DNA of 64,000 nt from Kaistia geumhonensis (GTDB lineage Bacteria; Pseudomonadota; Alphaproteobacteria; Rhizobiales; Kaistiaceae), in the NCBI RefSeq assembly GCF_030815145.1, contig NZ_JAUSWJ010000001.1, forward strand, positions 1,488,001-1,552,000, given 5' to 3'. The notes below the pieces were generated by a model. That model was not told the DNA's origin and did no database searches. It was given only the letters and a program-made list of their open reading frames with translations. Positions 41,930 to 53,229 of this stretch are shown here, in pieces (the stretch's first letter is position 1; every line of letters starts with the position of its first letter). Position numbers and translations under genes: made by a program.

Positions 41930-42663
41930 TGCGCGAGGAAGTCGATCACATCGGCGATGCTCGCGACCTCGGGAATGTCCGGGGCCGGCGGTCGTTCGAC
42001 CATCAGCACCTCGAGGCCGAGCCCGCGCGCCGCGTCGAGCTTCGCGCGCGTGGCGTCGCCGCCGCTGTTCTTGGTGACCAGCGCCTCGATCGCATGGCGG
42101 CGCATCAACTCCGTCTCGCTCGCCAGCGAGAACGGGCCGCGCTCCTCGATCGTGAGCGCATGGCCAAGCTGGGGCGGCAGGTCGATCGGCTCGATGCTGC
42201 GGAAGACATAGGCATGCTGCGGCGCCCCGGCGAAGCGGGCCGCGTCCTGCCGGCCGATCGTCACCAGGAGCCGGCGGGGCGGACCCGCAAGGCCCTGCAC
42301 GAGTGCTTCCAGCGAGGGATGGCTTCGCCAGTTATCGCCCTTCGCAGCCCGCCAGGGCGGCCGGGACAGCCTGACGACGGGAATGCCCGCCACACGAGCC
42401 GCCTCGGCGGCATTGGCCGCGATCCGCGCCGCGAACGGATGCGTGGCCACAACGAGCGCCGCGATGCTCTCGCTCTTCAGATAGGACGCGAGACCCGCCG
42501 CGCCGCCGAAGCCGCCGGTTCGCACGGGAAGATGCTGCGGCAGCGGGCGCTCCGTGCGGCCGGCCAGCGACAGGACACCGTCATAGCCCGCGATGGCCGC
42601 GATGCGGCCCGCGAGAGCGCGCGCCTCCGTCGTTCCGCCGAGAATGAGCAGCCGCGTCGCCAT
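41899..42663 (-). CDS. cobK: Precorrin-6A reductase
   Basis: A 254-residue Rossmann-type reductase using NADPH to reduce precorrin-6A. RLLILGGTTEARALAGRIA is the dinucleotide-binding start, and VVATHPFAARIAANAAEA and LVTKNSGGDATRAKLDAARG are diagnostic. It lies on the strand opposite the rest of the cluster, overlapping cobJ tail to tail and facing away from cobL with only 20 bp between their start codons. Its promoter must therefore lie inside cobL or overlap its start. Confidence 0.92.
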   Translation of the reverse strand: MATRLLILGGTTEARALAGRIAAIAGYDGVLSLAGRTERPLPQHLPVRTGGFGGAAGLASYLKSESIAALVVATHPFAARIAANAAEAARVAGIPVVRLSRPPWRAAKGDNWRSHPSLEALVQGLAGPPRRLLVTIGRQDAARFAGAPQHAYVFRSIEPIDLPPQLGHALTIEERGPFSLASETELMRRHAIEALVTKNSGGDATRAKLDAARGLGLEVLMVERPPAPDIPEVASIADVIDFLAHHAPPEKRGV

Positions 42664-42683
42664 CGGTTGGAAAGGTCTCCGTC

Positions 42684-43892
42684 GTGAGTGCCGACCGCTG
42701 GCTTGGCATCGTCGGCATCGGCGAGGACGGCGTCGAGGGGCTGTCGCCCCTCGCCCGCCGCATGATCGAAGCCGCCGCCGCCGTTTTCGGCGGCCGTCGC
42801 CATCTCGCGCTCGCCGCGCCGCACGTCAAGGGTGAGGCGGTGGAGTGGCCGAGCCCGTTCACGATCGAGCCGCTGCTCGCCCGGCGCGGAACCCCGACCG
42901 TGGTCCTCGCCTCTGGCGATCCGTTCCTCTTCGGCGTCGGCAATGTGGTCGCCCGCCATGTGCCGCCGGCCGAATATGTCGCTTTGCCGGCGCCCTCCGC
43001 CTTCAGCCTCGCCGCGAGCCGGCTCGGCTGGCCGCTCGCCGAGGTGACGATGCTGTCGCTGCACGGCCGCTCGATCGATCTCGTGCGTCCCCATCTCTTC
43101 CCGGGCGCCCGCATCCTCGCACTCACCTCCGACGCCGCGGCGCCGACCGCGATCGCAGCCCTGCTCTGCGGGAGCGGGTTCGGCCCGTCCCGGCTGTTCC
43201 TCCTCGAGGCGATGGGCGGCGCCGACGAGCGCATGCGCGACAGCAGGGCGGCATCTTTCGCAATGCAAGCGATCAATCCGCTCAACACGCTGGCCATCGC
43301 CGTCGAGGCCGAGCCGGGCGCGCGTATCCTGCCCCGCGCCGCCGGGCTCGACGACGCGCTGTTCGAAACCGACGGTCAAATCACCAAGCGGGAGATCCGG
43401 GCGCTGACACTGTCGGCTCTTGCGCCGCGCCCCGGCGAATGCCTCGTCGATATCGGCGCCGGCTCGGGTTCGGTCGCGATCGAATGGATGCTCGCCGACC
43501 GCCGTTGCCGGGCCATCGCGATCGAGCCGCGCGGCGACCGAGCGGCCCGCATCCGCGCCAACGCCGCCGCCTTCGGCGTGCCCGGTCTCGATGTGGTCGA
43601 AGGCGCGGCCCCCGATGCATTGGCGGGCGTCCCCGAAGCGGATGCCGTTTTCGTCGGCGGCGGCCTGTCGCGGCCCGGCGTGCTCGCAGCGGCACTCGAT
43701 CTCGTCCGAGCCGGCGGTCGGCTGGTCGCCAATGCCGTGACGCTGGAGACGGAGCGCGTGCTGCTCGGCGCTCATGAGGAACGCGGCGGCCGGCTGATCC
43801 GCATCGCCATCGACCGCGCCGCGCCGCTCGCCGGCATGACGGCCTGGGAGCCGGCACGGCCGGTGCTGCAATGGAGCTGGACGAAGCCATGA
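42684..43892 (+). CDS. cobL: Precorrin-6Y C5,15-methyltransferase (decarboxylating), bifunctional
   Basis: A 402-residue fusion protein. The N-terminal half (about 1-205) is a tetrapyrrole methylase of the CbiE type ([33 protein letters not shown]). The C-terminal half is a Rossmann methyltransferase of the CbiT type ([37 protein letters not shown]). Together they methylate C-5 and C-15 and decarboxylate the ring C acetate. GTG start at 42684. Its stop overlaps the likely cobE start (ATGA). Confidence 0.93.
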   Translation: MSADRWLGIVGIGEDGVEGLSPLARRMIEAAAAVFGGRRHLALAAPHVKGEAVEWPSPFTIEPLLARRGTPTVVLASGDPFLFGVGNVVARHVPPAEYVALPAPSAFSLAASRLGWPLAEVTMLSLHGRSIDLVRPHLFPGARILALTSDAAAPTAIAALLCGSGFGPSRLFLLEAMGGADERMRDSRAASFAMQAINPLNTLAIAVEAEPGARILPRAAGLDDALFETDGQITKREIRALTLSALAPRPGECLVDIGAGSGSVAIEWMLADRRCRAIAIEPRGDRAARIRANAAAFGVPGLDVVEGAAPDALAGVPEADAVFVGGGLSRPGVLAAALDLVRAGGRLVANAVTLETERVLLGAHEERGGRLIRIAIDRAAPLAGMTAWEPARPVLQWSWTKP

Positions 43893-44281
43893 TCGTCGCC
43901 GGAATCGGCTGCCGGCGCGGCGCCGACCGCGCGGATGTGCTGGCCGCGATCGGCGAGGCCCTCGCCGCCGCGTCGCTCACCGCCGACGAGATCGATCTCG
44001 TCGCCACGGCGGCCGAAAAGGGCGGCGAGGCCGGCATCGCCGCGGCCGCCGCCGAACTCGGACGGCCGCTGGTGCTGGTGCCTCCCGATCGGTTGCAGGC
44101 TGCTGGCGAATGCGCGGTCACGCGCTCGGAGCGGGTGGTGGCGCTGTTCGCGGTGCCCTCGCTCGCGGAGGCCGCAGCGCTTGCGGCGGCCGGTGCGGGC
44201 TCGCGACTGATCGCGCCACGACGCGTCTTCGGCGGCGCGACCTGCGCTCTCGCCACCGACGGCGCGGGGGGCTCATCGTGA
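43889..44281 (+). CDS. cobE: Cobalamin biosynthesis protein CobE (CbiG C-terminal-like)
   Basis: About 130 residues, matching the small CobE/CbiG_C domain: [20 protein letters not shown] at the N-terminus, [16 protein letters not shown] and the final [10 protein letters not shown]. In the oxygen-independent route CbiG opens the lactone ring. The separate CobE of aerobic-route clusters is thought to bind pathway intermediates, but its exact job is unsettled. I use the ATG at 43889, which overlaps the cobL stop. An ATG at 43871 would add six residues. Its stop overlaps the GTG of cobM. Confidence 0.82.
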   Translation: MIVAGIGCRRGADRADVLAAIGEALAAASLTADEIDLVATAAEKGGEAGIAAAAAELGRPLVLVPPDRLQAAGECAVTRSERVVALFAVPSLAEAAALAAAGAGSRLIAPRRVFGGATCALATDGAGGSS

Positions 44282-45039
44282 CCGTTCATTTCATCGGCGC
44301 CGGCCCGGGCGCCGCCGATCTCATCACCATCCGCGGCCGCGACCTCATCGCCCGCTGTCCGGTCTGCCTCTATGCCGGCTCGCTCGTACAGGCGGAGCTG
44401 CTCGCTTTCTGCCCCGAGGGCGCGCGGATCGTGAACACTGCGCCCCTCGATCTCGACGCCATCGAGGCGGAATTTCTCGCTGCCCATCGCGCCGGCCTCG
44501 ACGTGGCGCGGCTTCATTCCGGCGATCTCTCGATCTATTCAGCCGTCGCCGAGCAGCTTCGGCGGCTGGAACGCCACGGCATCCCCTACACGCTGACGCC
44601 GGGCGTGCCGGCTTTCGCCGCCGCTGCCGCGGCCCTCGGCCGCGAATTGACCGTGCCTGGCGTCGCGCAGAGCGTGGTGCTGACGAGGACGTCGGGGCGC
44701 GCCTCCGCCATGCCGGAGCGCGAGACGCTCGCCGCCTTTGCCGCCACGGGCACGACGCTGGTGCTGCATCTCGCGATCCAGGCCCTGCCGCGCCTTGTCG
44801 AGGACCTGGTTCCCTTCTACGGCGCCGACGGCGCGGTCGCCGTCGTGTTCCGCGCCAGCTGGCCGGACGAGCGCATCATCCGCGGGATTCTCTCGACCAT
44901 CGCCGCCGAAGTCGAGGCGAGCGGCATCGACCGCACCGCCACGATCCTCGTCGGCCCCGCGCTCGCCGCGGAGGGTTTCCGCGACAGCGCGCTTTACAGC
45001 CCCGACTATGTCCGCCGCTATCGCGGCGGCGGCGACTGA
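44278..45039 (+). CDS. cobM: Precorrin-4 C11-methyltransferase
   Basis: A 253-residue tetrapyrrole methylase with GTG start overlapping the cobE stop. It shows [51 protein letters not shown] and [20 protein letters not shown], the CobM/CbiF pattern. It methylates C-11. It is the last gene of this cob block; the next gene (4 bp on) is on the other strand, so cobM ends the transcript. Confidence 0.93.
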   Translation: MTVHFIGAGPGAADLITIRGRDLIARCPVCLYAGSLVQAELLAFCPEGARIVNTAPLDLDAIEAEFLAAHRAGLDVARLHSGDLSIYSAVAEQLRRLERHGIPYTLTPGVPAFAAAAAALGRELTVPGVAQSVVLTRTSGRASAMPERETLAAFAATGTTLVLHLAIQALPRLVEDLVPFYGADGAVAVVFRASWPDERIIRGILSTIAAEVEASGIDRTATILVGPALAAEGFRDSALYSPDYVRRYRGGGD

Positions 45040-45043
45040 GCGT

Positions 45044-46612
45044 TCAGACGCGCTTGCCGTCGACGAGCCTCGGCAGGCTTTCGTCGCGCAGCACCTCCGG
45101 CAAAAGCGCCTCGGGCAGGTTCTGATAGGAGACCGGCCGCAGGAAGCGGCGGATAGACAGCGTGCCGACCGACGTGAACCGGCTGTCCGCGGTCGCCGGG
45201 AACGGACCGCCATGCACCATCGCATAGCCGACCTCGACGCCTGTCGGCCAGCCATTGCCGAGAATTCGCCCGACGCGCCGCTCCAGAACCGGCAGCAGGC
45301 GGCGCGCAATGGAGATGTCCTCGTCGTCGAGCTGCAGCGTCGCAGTCAGTTGGCCCTCCATGCGCTCCGCGGCCTCGAGCATGGCCCCGACATCCGCGCA
45401 ACGCACCACAAGCGACGACGCACCGAACACCTCGTGACCGAGCCGCTCGTCGGCCTCGAAGGCGGCGGCGTCGGTGAGGAACACGGCAGGCGGCGAGCTG
45501 TTGGCATCATCGCCGGTCTGGCCGCGGCCGAGCGTCTGCACCGCCCCGTTGGTCGCCAGCGCCTCGACGCCCTTGTCGAAGGCCGAGTGGATTCCGGGCG
45601 TCAGCATGGCCTCGGCATGCTTGCGCGCCAGCGCCGCCTCGACATGGGCAAGGAAGGCCTCGAGGTCGGGGCCGTCCAGCGCATAGACGAGGCCGGGATT
45701 GGTGCAGTACTGGCCGGCGTCGAGCGACAGGGAGTCGACGAAGCCCTTCGCGATCTCCTCCGTCCGCGACGCCAGCGCGCCGGGCAGGATGAACACCGGG
45801 TTGATGCTGCTCATCTCGGCATGAACCGGGATCGGCTCGGGCCGGGCCGCGGCGATCGCCACCAGGGCCAGGCCACCACCGCGCGAGCCGGTGAAGCCGA
45901 CCGAACGCACCGCGGGATGACGAACGAGCGCCGCGCCGGTCTCCGTGCCGCCGAGCAGCAGGGCGAAAACGCCGGCTGGGAGGCCGCATGTCCGCGCGGC
46001 GGCCTGCACGGCCCGCCCGACGAGTTCGCCGGTGCCCGGATGCGCCGGATGGCCCTTGACGAGGACCGGACAGCCGGCCGCGAAGGCGGCAGCCGTATCG
46101 CCCCCGGCGACCGAGAAGGCGAACGGGAAATTGCTCGCGCCGAACACCGCCACCGGCCCGACGCCGATCTGGCGCAGGCGGATGTCGAGGCTCGGGGACG
46201 GCTTGCGATCGGGGATCGCCGGATCGATCCTGAGATCGAGCCATTCGCCGTCGCGCACGACCTTCGCGAAGAGGCGAAGCTGGAAGGTCGTTCGCGCCCT
46301 TTCGATGCCGAGGCGACGATGCGAGAGGCCCGTCTCGGCGGCTGCACGCTCGATGAGACTGTCACCGAGCGCCTCGATCTCGTCGGCGATCGCCTCGAGA
46401 AAGCGGGCACGGAGATCCAGCGACGTCTCGCGGAAACTGTCGAACGCGTCCCATGCGAGTCGCGCCGCCCGGTCCACGTCGGCCTCGCCGGCGAAGGCGA
46501 AGGCCGGCTCGAGGCTGGCGCCGGTCTTGGGGTCGGTCGCGCGGAAGCTCCGCTCGCCCTCTCCCGGAAGCGCCTCGCCTCCGATGAGGATGTCGCCGGT
46601 GATCGTCGTCAT
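45044..46612 (-). CDS. Alpha-ketoglutarate semialdehyde dehydrogenase (ALDH superfamily)
   Basis: A 522-residue aldehyde dehydrogenase of the ketoglutaric-semialdehyde dehydrogenase type. Catalytic residues: Asn161 (FGASNFPFAFS), Glu266 (VHAEMSSINP) and the nucleophile Cys303 (GQYCTNPG). ALDHs of this branch oxidise 2,5-dioxopentanoate to 2-oxoglutarate in pentose, hexarate or hydroxyproline breakdown. It lies 85 bp downstream of an SDR gene on the same strand, consistent with a sugar-acid pathway. The precise substrate is inferred from family likeness. Confidence 0.85.
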   Translation of the reverse strand: MTTITGDILIGGEALPGEGERSFRATDPKTGASLEPAFAFAGEADVDRAARLAWDAFDSFRETSLDLRARFLEAIADEIEALGDSLIERAAAETGLSHRRLGIERARTTFQLRLFAKVVRDGEWLDLRIDPAIPDRKPSPSLDIRLRQIGVGPVAVFGASNFPFAFSVAGGDTAAAFAAGCPVLVKGHPAHPGTGELVGRAVQAAARTCGLPAGVFALLLGGTETGAALVRHPAVRSVGFTGSRGGGLALVAIAAARPEPIPVHAEMSSINPVFILPGALASRTEEIAKGFVDSLSLDAGQYCTNPGLVYALDGPDLEAFLAHVEAALARKHAEAMLTPGIHSAFDKGVEALATNGAVQTLGRGQTGDDANSSPPAVFLTDAAAFEADERLGHEVFGASSLVVRCADVGAMLEAAERMEGQLTATLQLDDEDISIARRLLPVLERRVGRILGNGWPTGVEVGYAMVHGGPFPATADSRFTSVGTLSIRRFLRPVSYQNLPEALLPEVLRDESLPRLVDGKRV

Positions 46613-46697
46613 CGTCCCGTTCCTTGCTTGCTTAGCCCCTCAGATCGAGCCGGCGCGAACCGATTGCAAGGCGCCACCGGCTGCGGCGCGGCGTCGC

Positions 46698-47540
46698 TCA
46701 ATAGGGCGTTTCGCCGGCATCGGCATTGACCGCCTGGCCGCGCACCAGCATGGCCGCGTCGGTCAGCAGGAAGGAGACGACGCGCGCCACCTCCACCGGG
46801 TCGAGATGGCGGTGCAGCTGCTGCGACAGCATCTTGTCGAAGATGGCCGGCGCCGCCTCGCCGGTGAAGCCCGAATAGGCTTCCGAGACCTCGCGCAGCA
46901 TCGGCGTCGCGACGCCGCCCGGGCAGACGCAGTTGACGTTGATGTCGTGCGGGGCGAGCGCCTCGGAGAGCATGCGCGTCATCGAGATCAGTGCCGCCTT
47001 GGAGGCGCTGTAGGCGAGCGACTCCTTGTGGCCCTTCTTGCCCGCCTCCGAAGCGATCGACACGATGGCGCCGGGGATGCCGCGGTCGATCATGTGCAGC
47101 GCTGTCAGCCGCGACGCCTCGTAGGCGCCGAAGAGGTTGACCTCGAACTGGCGCTGCCAGTCGGCACGCGGGATGGCGAGTGGATCGGAATGGCGCACGA
47201 TCGCGGCGCAGTTCACGAGCCCTTCGATCTGGCCGAGCGTCTCGATCGCCGCTGCGATGCCGGCACTCACCGACTCCTCCGAGCCGACGTCCATGGCCAG
47301 CGCGAAGCAGCCCTTTGCCTCGCCGCCGAGCGCGGATGCCGTCGCTTGCGCCGCGTCGAGCTTGAGATCGACGACGACGACGCGCGCGCCCTCGGCGACG
47401 AGCTGGCCGACGATCGCGGCGCCGATGCCGCCGCTGCCGCCGGTGACGACGATTCCCTTGCCCTCATGGACCGGGAAGATTCGCGGCGCGCGCACCGGCA
47501 ATGCGCCGCTCGCGGCCGTGATCATGTATTTCGACATCAT
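46698..47540 (-). CDS. SDR family oxidoreductase, probable sugar or polyol dehydrogenase
   Basis: A 280-residue classical SDR. VTGGSGGIGAAIVGQL (about 32-47) binds the cofactor and VVVVDLKLDA has the Asp that favours NAD(H). Catalytic Ser is in IVSIASEAGKKG and YxxxK is YSASK. It has an unusual ~25-residue N-terminal extension before the Rossmann fold. AAGGAGCGC precedes two ATG codons, the first taken. Divergent from the BMP transporter operon (118 bp). The neighbouring semialdehyde dehydrogenase suggests both serve a sugar-acid route. Confidence 0.83.
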   Translation of the reverse strand: MMSKYMITAASGALPVRAPRIFPVHEGKGIVVTGGSGGIGAAIVGQLVAEGARVVVVDLKLDAAQATASALGGEAKGCFALAMDVGSEESVSAGIAAAIETLGQIEGLVNCAAIVRHSDPLAIPRADWQRQFEVNLFGAYEASRLTALHMIDRGIPGAIVSIASEAGKKGHKESLAYSASKAALISMTRMLSEALAPHDINVNCVCPGGVATPMLREVSEAYSGFTGEAAPAIFDKMLSQQLHRHLDPVEVARVVSFLLTDAAMLVRGQAVNADAGETPY

Positions 47541-47658
47541 GCGCTCCTTGGATCGGGTGGCGCGGAGGATAGGCCGGGGGATAGCGCGGTCAATCGCGGT
47601 TGTCGCCCGGCAGCGGACTGGCTAAGCTTTTGCCGGTCAAACCTCAGGGAGTACCGGG

Positions 47659-48684
47659 ATGGGCGTTCGGGGCATGGTTCTCGGCAGCGTGGCTGTCGTC
47701 TTCGCGGCAACCGCCGCCTTCACGGCGCCGGCACATGCCGCCGATCCGAAGCTGGTCGTCTTCGTCTCGCCCAACCCGATCGGCGTGAACGATTTCCTGA
47801 AGCTCGCCAAGGCGGGCACGGACAAGGCGGCGGCGGCTCTCGGCGGCACTGCAAAGGCCTACGAGAGCACCGACCCCACCACGATCCGCCAGAATCTCGA
47901 GGCCGCCGCCAAGGAGGCGGGCATCGTCGTCGCGGTCGGCTTCGAGTTCAACGATGTGCTGCCCGAGGTCGCCAAGGCCAATCCGGAGACGAAATTCCTC
48001 TTGGTCGACAGCTGCCCGCAGACGCTGCAGCCCAACATCTTCTGCTCGGTGTTCCGCGAATACGAGGCGACCTTCCTCGCCGGCGCAGAGGCGGGCCTGA
48101 CGACCAAGACCGGCAAGGTCGGCGCCATCGGCGCGCTCGATATCCCCTTCCTGCACCGCTACACCGATCCGTTCCTCGCCGGCGCCAAGCACGTCAAGCC
48201 CGACGTGGTGACCGCGGAGACGCTGTGGATTGGCGGCAACAATCCGTTCTCGGATCCGGCCCGCGGTCAGCAGCGCGCCAGCGTTCTGGTTTCCGACGAT
48301 GTCGACCGCGTGATGGCGGCCGGCGCCGGCTCCAATGGCGGCATCTTCAAGGGCCTCGCCGATCTCGACGGCGCGGCGGCCTTCGGCGTCGACGTCAACC
48401 AGTGCAAGCAGGCGCCCGGCGCGGTGGTCGACAATGTCGAGAAGCGAACCGATGTCGTCATCGAGAAGGGCGTCGCCGGAATCGCCGCCGGAACCCAGCC
48501 GCAGGTCGCGGCACTCGGCCTCGCCGAAGGCGGCATGACGCTGACCGGTCTCGAGGACGGCGTGGCCGATTCGGGCTGCCTGATCGCCGACTATCCGGAC
48601 GTCATCGCCAAGGTGAAGGCGCTGCGCGACGAGATCGTCGCCGGGACTCTGAAGATCGACGACCCGATGCAGCTCTCGAAGTAA
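47659..48684 (+). CDS. BMP-family ABC transporter substrate-binding lipoprotein-like protein
   Basis: A 341-residue BMP/PnrA-type binding protein. Signal peptide MGVRGMVLGSVAVVFAATAA then FTAPAHA before ADPKLV; no lipobox Cys, so it is likely a free periplasmic protein. Family features are the SNG-like SNGGIFKGLADLDG and FGVDVNQCKQAPGAVVDNVE. BMP proteins bind purine nucleosides in several characterised systems. Two permeases, an ATPase and a nucleoside hydrolase follow, which supports nucleoside import. Confidence 0.87.
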   Translation: MGVRGMVLGSVAVVFAATAAFTAPAHAADPKLVVFVSPNPIGVNDFLKLAKAGTDKAAAALGGTAKAYESTDPTTIRQNLEAAAKEAGIVVAVGFEFNDVLPEVAKANPETKFLLVDSCPQTLQPNIFCSVFREYEATFLAGAEAGLTTKTGKVGAIGALDIPFLHRYTDPFLAGAKHVKPDVVTAETLWIGGNNPFSDPARGQQRASVLVSDDVDRVMAAGAGSNGGIFKGLADLDGAAAFGVDVNQCKQAPGAVVDNVEKRTDVVIEKGVAGIAAGTQPQVAALGLAEGGMTLTGLEDGVADSGCLIADYPDVIAKVKALRDEIVAGTLKIDDPMQLSK

Positions 48685-48694
48685 GGCGCGCGCC

Positions 48695-50229
<1,535 letters not shown>

Positions 50230-50233
<4 letters not shown>

Positions 50234-51264
50234 GCGACGCGGCGCGCGCCCCATCCCGTCTGCCGCGCCTGCCGGCCGCGCCCATGGCGATCCTCGTCGG
50301 CGTCGTGCTCGGCGGGCTGCTGGTGCTGGTCTCTGGCGGCAACCCGTTCACGGCCTATTGGGCCATCGTCACCGGATCGCTTTCCTGGTCGAGCCTGCCG
50401 AACACGCTCAACTGGGCCGTGCCGCTCGTCGGCATGACGCTGGTCGCGGCCATTCCGCTGCGCGGCGGCATGATCAATCTCGGCGGCGACGGCCAGATGG
50501 TCGTGGGCGGGCTCGTGGCGGCGCTGGTGCCGCTTTATCTGCCCGGTCCCGGCTGGCTGCTGATCCTCTGCGCGATCCTCGCCGCGATGATCGCCGCCGG
50601 CCTCTATGCGACGCTGGCGGCTTGGGGCGAGACGCGGCACGGCATCCCGATGCTGATCTCCAGCCTGCTCCTCTCCTATCCGGCGATCGGCTTCGCGTCC
50701 TTTGTGGTCGGCTTTCCGCTGCGCGATACCACCACCGGCCTCGCGCAGACGCCGATGATCCCGGAGGCAGCGCGCCTGCCGGTCCTGTCCGGCCCGCTGA
50801 ACGCCGGCATCCTCATCATGGCGGCGGTCGCCGTGATCGTCGTCCTCTATGACCGTTTCACCGTCGGCGGCTACGAGCTCAGGATGCGGGGCCTCAATGC
50901 CCGCTTCGCCGGCTATGGCGGCGTGCCGCTGGCGCGGCAGATGACGGCGGTGATGTTCGCGAGCGGCGCCATCGCCGGCCTCGTCGGCTCGCTCATCGTG
51001 CTCGGCTCGCAGTTCCGGTTCCAGGACGGTGCGCTGCTCTCGCCGGGCTATACCTGGTCTGGCCTCATGGCGGCGCTGCTCGCCGGCGGCGAGCCACTGG
51101 CCGCGATCCTCGCCGGCGCGTTCTTCGCCGCGCTGCAAACCGGCGGCTTCGCCATGCAGCGCGAGACGGCGATCCCGCGCGTGCTCACCATGGTCATGCA
51201 GGCGATCATCATCCTCTTCCTGGCCATCCGCCACGGCATCGGCCGGCAGGGAGGCGCGCGCTGA
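50230..51264 (+). CDS. ABC transporter permease (nucleoside/BMP type, first)
   Basis: A 344-residue membrane protein of the BPD_transp_2 family with around nine helices. The conserved region LRGGMINLGGDGQMVVGGLV and a later GGYELRMRGLNARFAGYGG cytoplasmic loop match the family. It pairs with the next permease. Start overlaps the ATPase stop; its own stop shares one base with the following ATG (TGATG). Confidence 0.88.
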
Positions 51265-52184
51265 TGCTTGACCTCATCACGCCCTTCCTCGTCAATTCCG
51301 CCGTCCAGGCGATCACGCCGATCCTCCTCGCTGCCCTCGCCGGGACGCTCTGCGGCCGGGTCGGCGTCTTCAACATGGCACTCGAGGGCCAGATGCTGGT
51401 CGGCGCCTTCGCGGCGGTCGTCGGCTCCTATGCGACCGGCAGCGCGCTCGGCGGCATCGTCTGCGCCATGCTGGCCACCGTGCTCTTCTCCACCATCCTC
51501 GCCTATGGCGTGACCATCTTCCGCGGCGATGCGGTCGTCATCTGCGTCGGCATGAACCTGCTCGCCTCGGGGCTCACGGCCTATCTTCTGCGCCAGATGT
51601 TCGGCGTCAGCGGCACCTTCTCCGATCCGGCCATTGTCGGCCTCGACAAGATCCGCATCGCCGCGATCAGTGCCTGGCCGGTGATCGGCTGGATCTTCTC
51701 GCGCCAGACGGCCATCACCTGGGCGGCGTGGATCCTGACCGCTCTTGTCACGATCATGATGTTCCGCACGCCGCTCGGCCTCCGGCTGCGCGGCGTCGGC
51801 GAGGATGCCGAGGCAGCGACCAGCATGGGCGTCGACGTAACGCGCTATCGCATCGTCACCGTGCTCGCGGCGGGCGCCATCGTCGGCCTCGCCGGGGCGC
51901 AGCTTTCGCTCGGCACGGTCAGCATCTTCTCCGAGGACATGAGCGCGGGGCGCGGCTGGATCGCTGTCGTCGCGGTGATGCTCGGACGAAACCATCCGCT
52001 CTGGGCGGCCCTCGCCTGCGTGCTGTTCGGCTTCGCCGACGCCTTCTCGATCCGCCTGCAAGGCCAGGGCCTGCCCAACCAGGTGACCGACATCGTCCCC
52101 TATCTGGTGACGCTCGCGGCGCTCGTCCTCACCCATGGCCGCCGCCGCAGGCGGCAGGATCCCACCATCACCGCCTCACCCTGA
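51264..52184 (+). CDS. ABC transporter permease (nucleoside/BMP type, second)
   Basis: A 306-residue BPD_transp_2 permease. GRVGVFNMALEGQMLVGAFA is the family's N-terminal signature, and FRTPLGLRLRGVGEDAEAAT then MGVDVTRYRI is the coupling loop that contacts the ATPase. The C-terminus ends in a basic tail (THGRRRRRQDP). It completes a full importer of binding protein, ATPase and two permeases. Confidence 0.88.
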   Translation: MLDLITPFLVNSAVQAITPILLAALAGTLCGRVGVFNMALEGQMLVGAFAAVVGSYATGSALGGIVCAMLATVLFSTILAYGVTIFRGDAVVICVGMNLLASGLTAYLLRQMFGVSGTFSDPAIVGLDKIRIAAISAWPVIGWIFSRQTAITWAAWILTALVTIMMFRTPLGLRLRGVGEDAEAATSMGVDVTRYRIVTVLAAGAIVGLAGAQLSLGTVSIFSEDMSAGRGWIAVVAVMLGRNHPLWAALACVLFGFADAFSIRLQGQGLPNQVTDIVPYLVTLAALVLTHGRRRRRQDPTITASP

Positions 52185-52186
52185 GA

Positions 52187-53152
52187 ATGCCCATGACCGA
52201 ACGCTGCCGCATCATCCTCGACGTCGATACGGGCATCGACGATGCCATGGCGATCTTCTACGCGGTCCGCCGGCCCGGCATCCGCCTCGAGGCGCTGACG
52301 ACGACCTTCGGCAACACCGACACGTCGATCGCGACCGAGAACACGCTTAAGATCCTGGAACTCCTCGGCCGCCCCGAGATTCCGGTGGCCCGCGGCGTCG
52401 CCCGCTCGCTGATCAACCCCTACAAGCGCATGGCCGATCATGTGCACGGCTCGAACGGGCTGGGCGATGTCGAGCTGCCGGCGCCGTCCTTCAAGGCGGT
52501 CGACGAGCACGCGATCGACCTGATGATCCGCGTCGTCAAGGAGAACCCCGGCGAGATCACGCTCGTCCCCGTCGGCCCGATCACCAATGTCGCGCTGGCG
52601 CTGACCAAGGCACCGGAGATCGCCAAGCTCGCCCGCGGCATCGTGATCATGGGCTCGACGATCTTCCATCCCGGCATCCATGGCCCCATCCCACCCATGG
52701 TCGATGCCAATTTCGCCAATGATCCCGAGGCGGCGCATATCGTGCTCCAGTCCGGCGCCAATGTGACGCTGGTCGGCATGGACGTCACCATGACGACGCT
52801 GCTCTCGACGGACATGATGGAGGAGATCAGCCGCGAGGGCGACCACGCCGCGCAGACGCTGATGAAGATCACCGCGTTCTACGTCGACTCTTACAAGACC
52901 ATGTATCCCGGCATCACCGGCTGCGGCCTGCACGACCCGCTCGCGGTCGCCATCGCCGAGGATCCGAGCCTCGCGACGATGGAGCGGATGTATGTCGACG
53001 TCGAACTGCATGGAGAGCTGACGCGCGGGCAGACCATCGCCGATCGCCGCCGCACGGCGCATCATCGCCGCAACGCCGATGTCTGCATGGCGATCGACCG
53101 CCCGCGCTTCGAGGCGGACTTCATGGCGCTGATGAAGCAGAGGGCGGCATGA
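52187..53152 (+). CDS. Inosine-uridine preferring nucleoside hydrolase
   Basis: A 321-residue nucleoside hydrolase. The calcium-binding DVDTGIDDA lies at about residues 12-20. VPVGPITNVALAL, GSTIFHPG and the conserved His in CGLHDPLAVAIA complete the active site. It cleaves ribonucleosides to base and ribose. Placement 2 bp after the BMP permease strongly suggests it processes the imported nucleoside in the cytoplasm. An ATG at 52187 or 52193 could start it; there is no decisive ribosome-binding site. Confidence 0.9.
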   Translation: MPMTERCRIILDVDTGIDDAMAIFYAVRRPGIRLEALTTTFGNTDTSIATENTLKILELLGRPEIPVARGVARSLINPYKRMADHVHGSNGLGDVELPAPSFKAVDEHAIDLMIRVVKENPGEITLVPVGPITNVALALTKAPEIAKLARGIVIMGSTIFHPGIHGPIPPMVDANFANDPEAAHIVLQSGANVTLVGMDVTMTTLLSTDMMEEISREGDHAAQTLMKITAFYVDSYKTMYPGITGCGLHDPLAVAIAEDPSLATMERMYVDVELHGELTRGQTIADRRRTAHHRRNADVCMAIDRPRFEADFMALMKQRAA

Positions 53153-53229
53153 CGGGACGCGCGCCGTCACGCTTTCGTCACGGAGCGCCGCTTCCCTGAC
53201 CGCCAACGATTGAATGAGCGGGGACCGGC

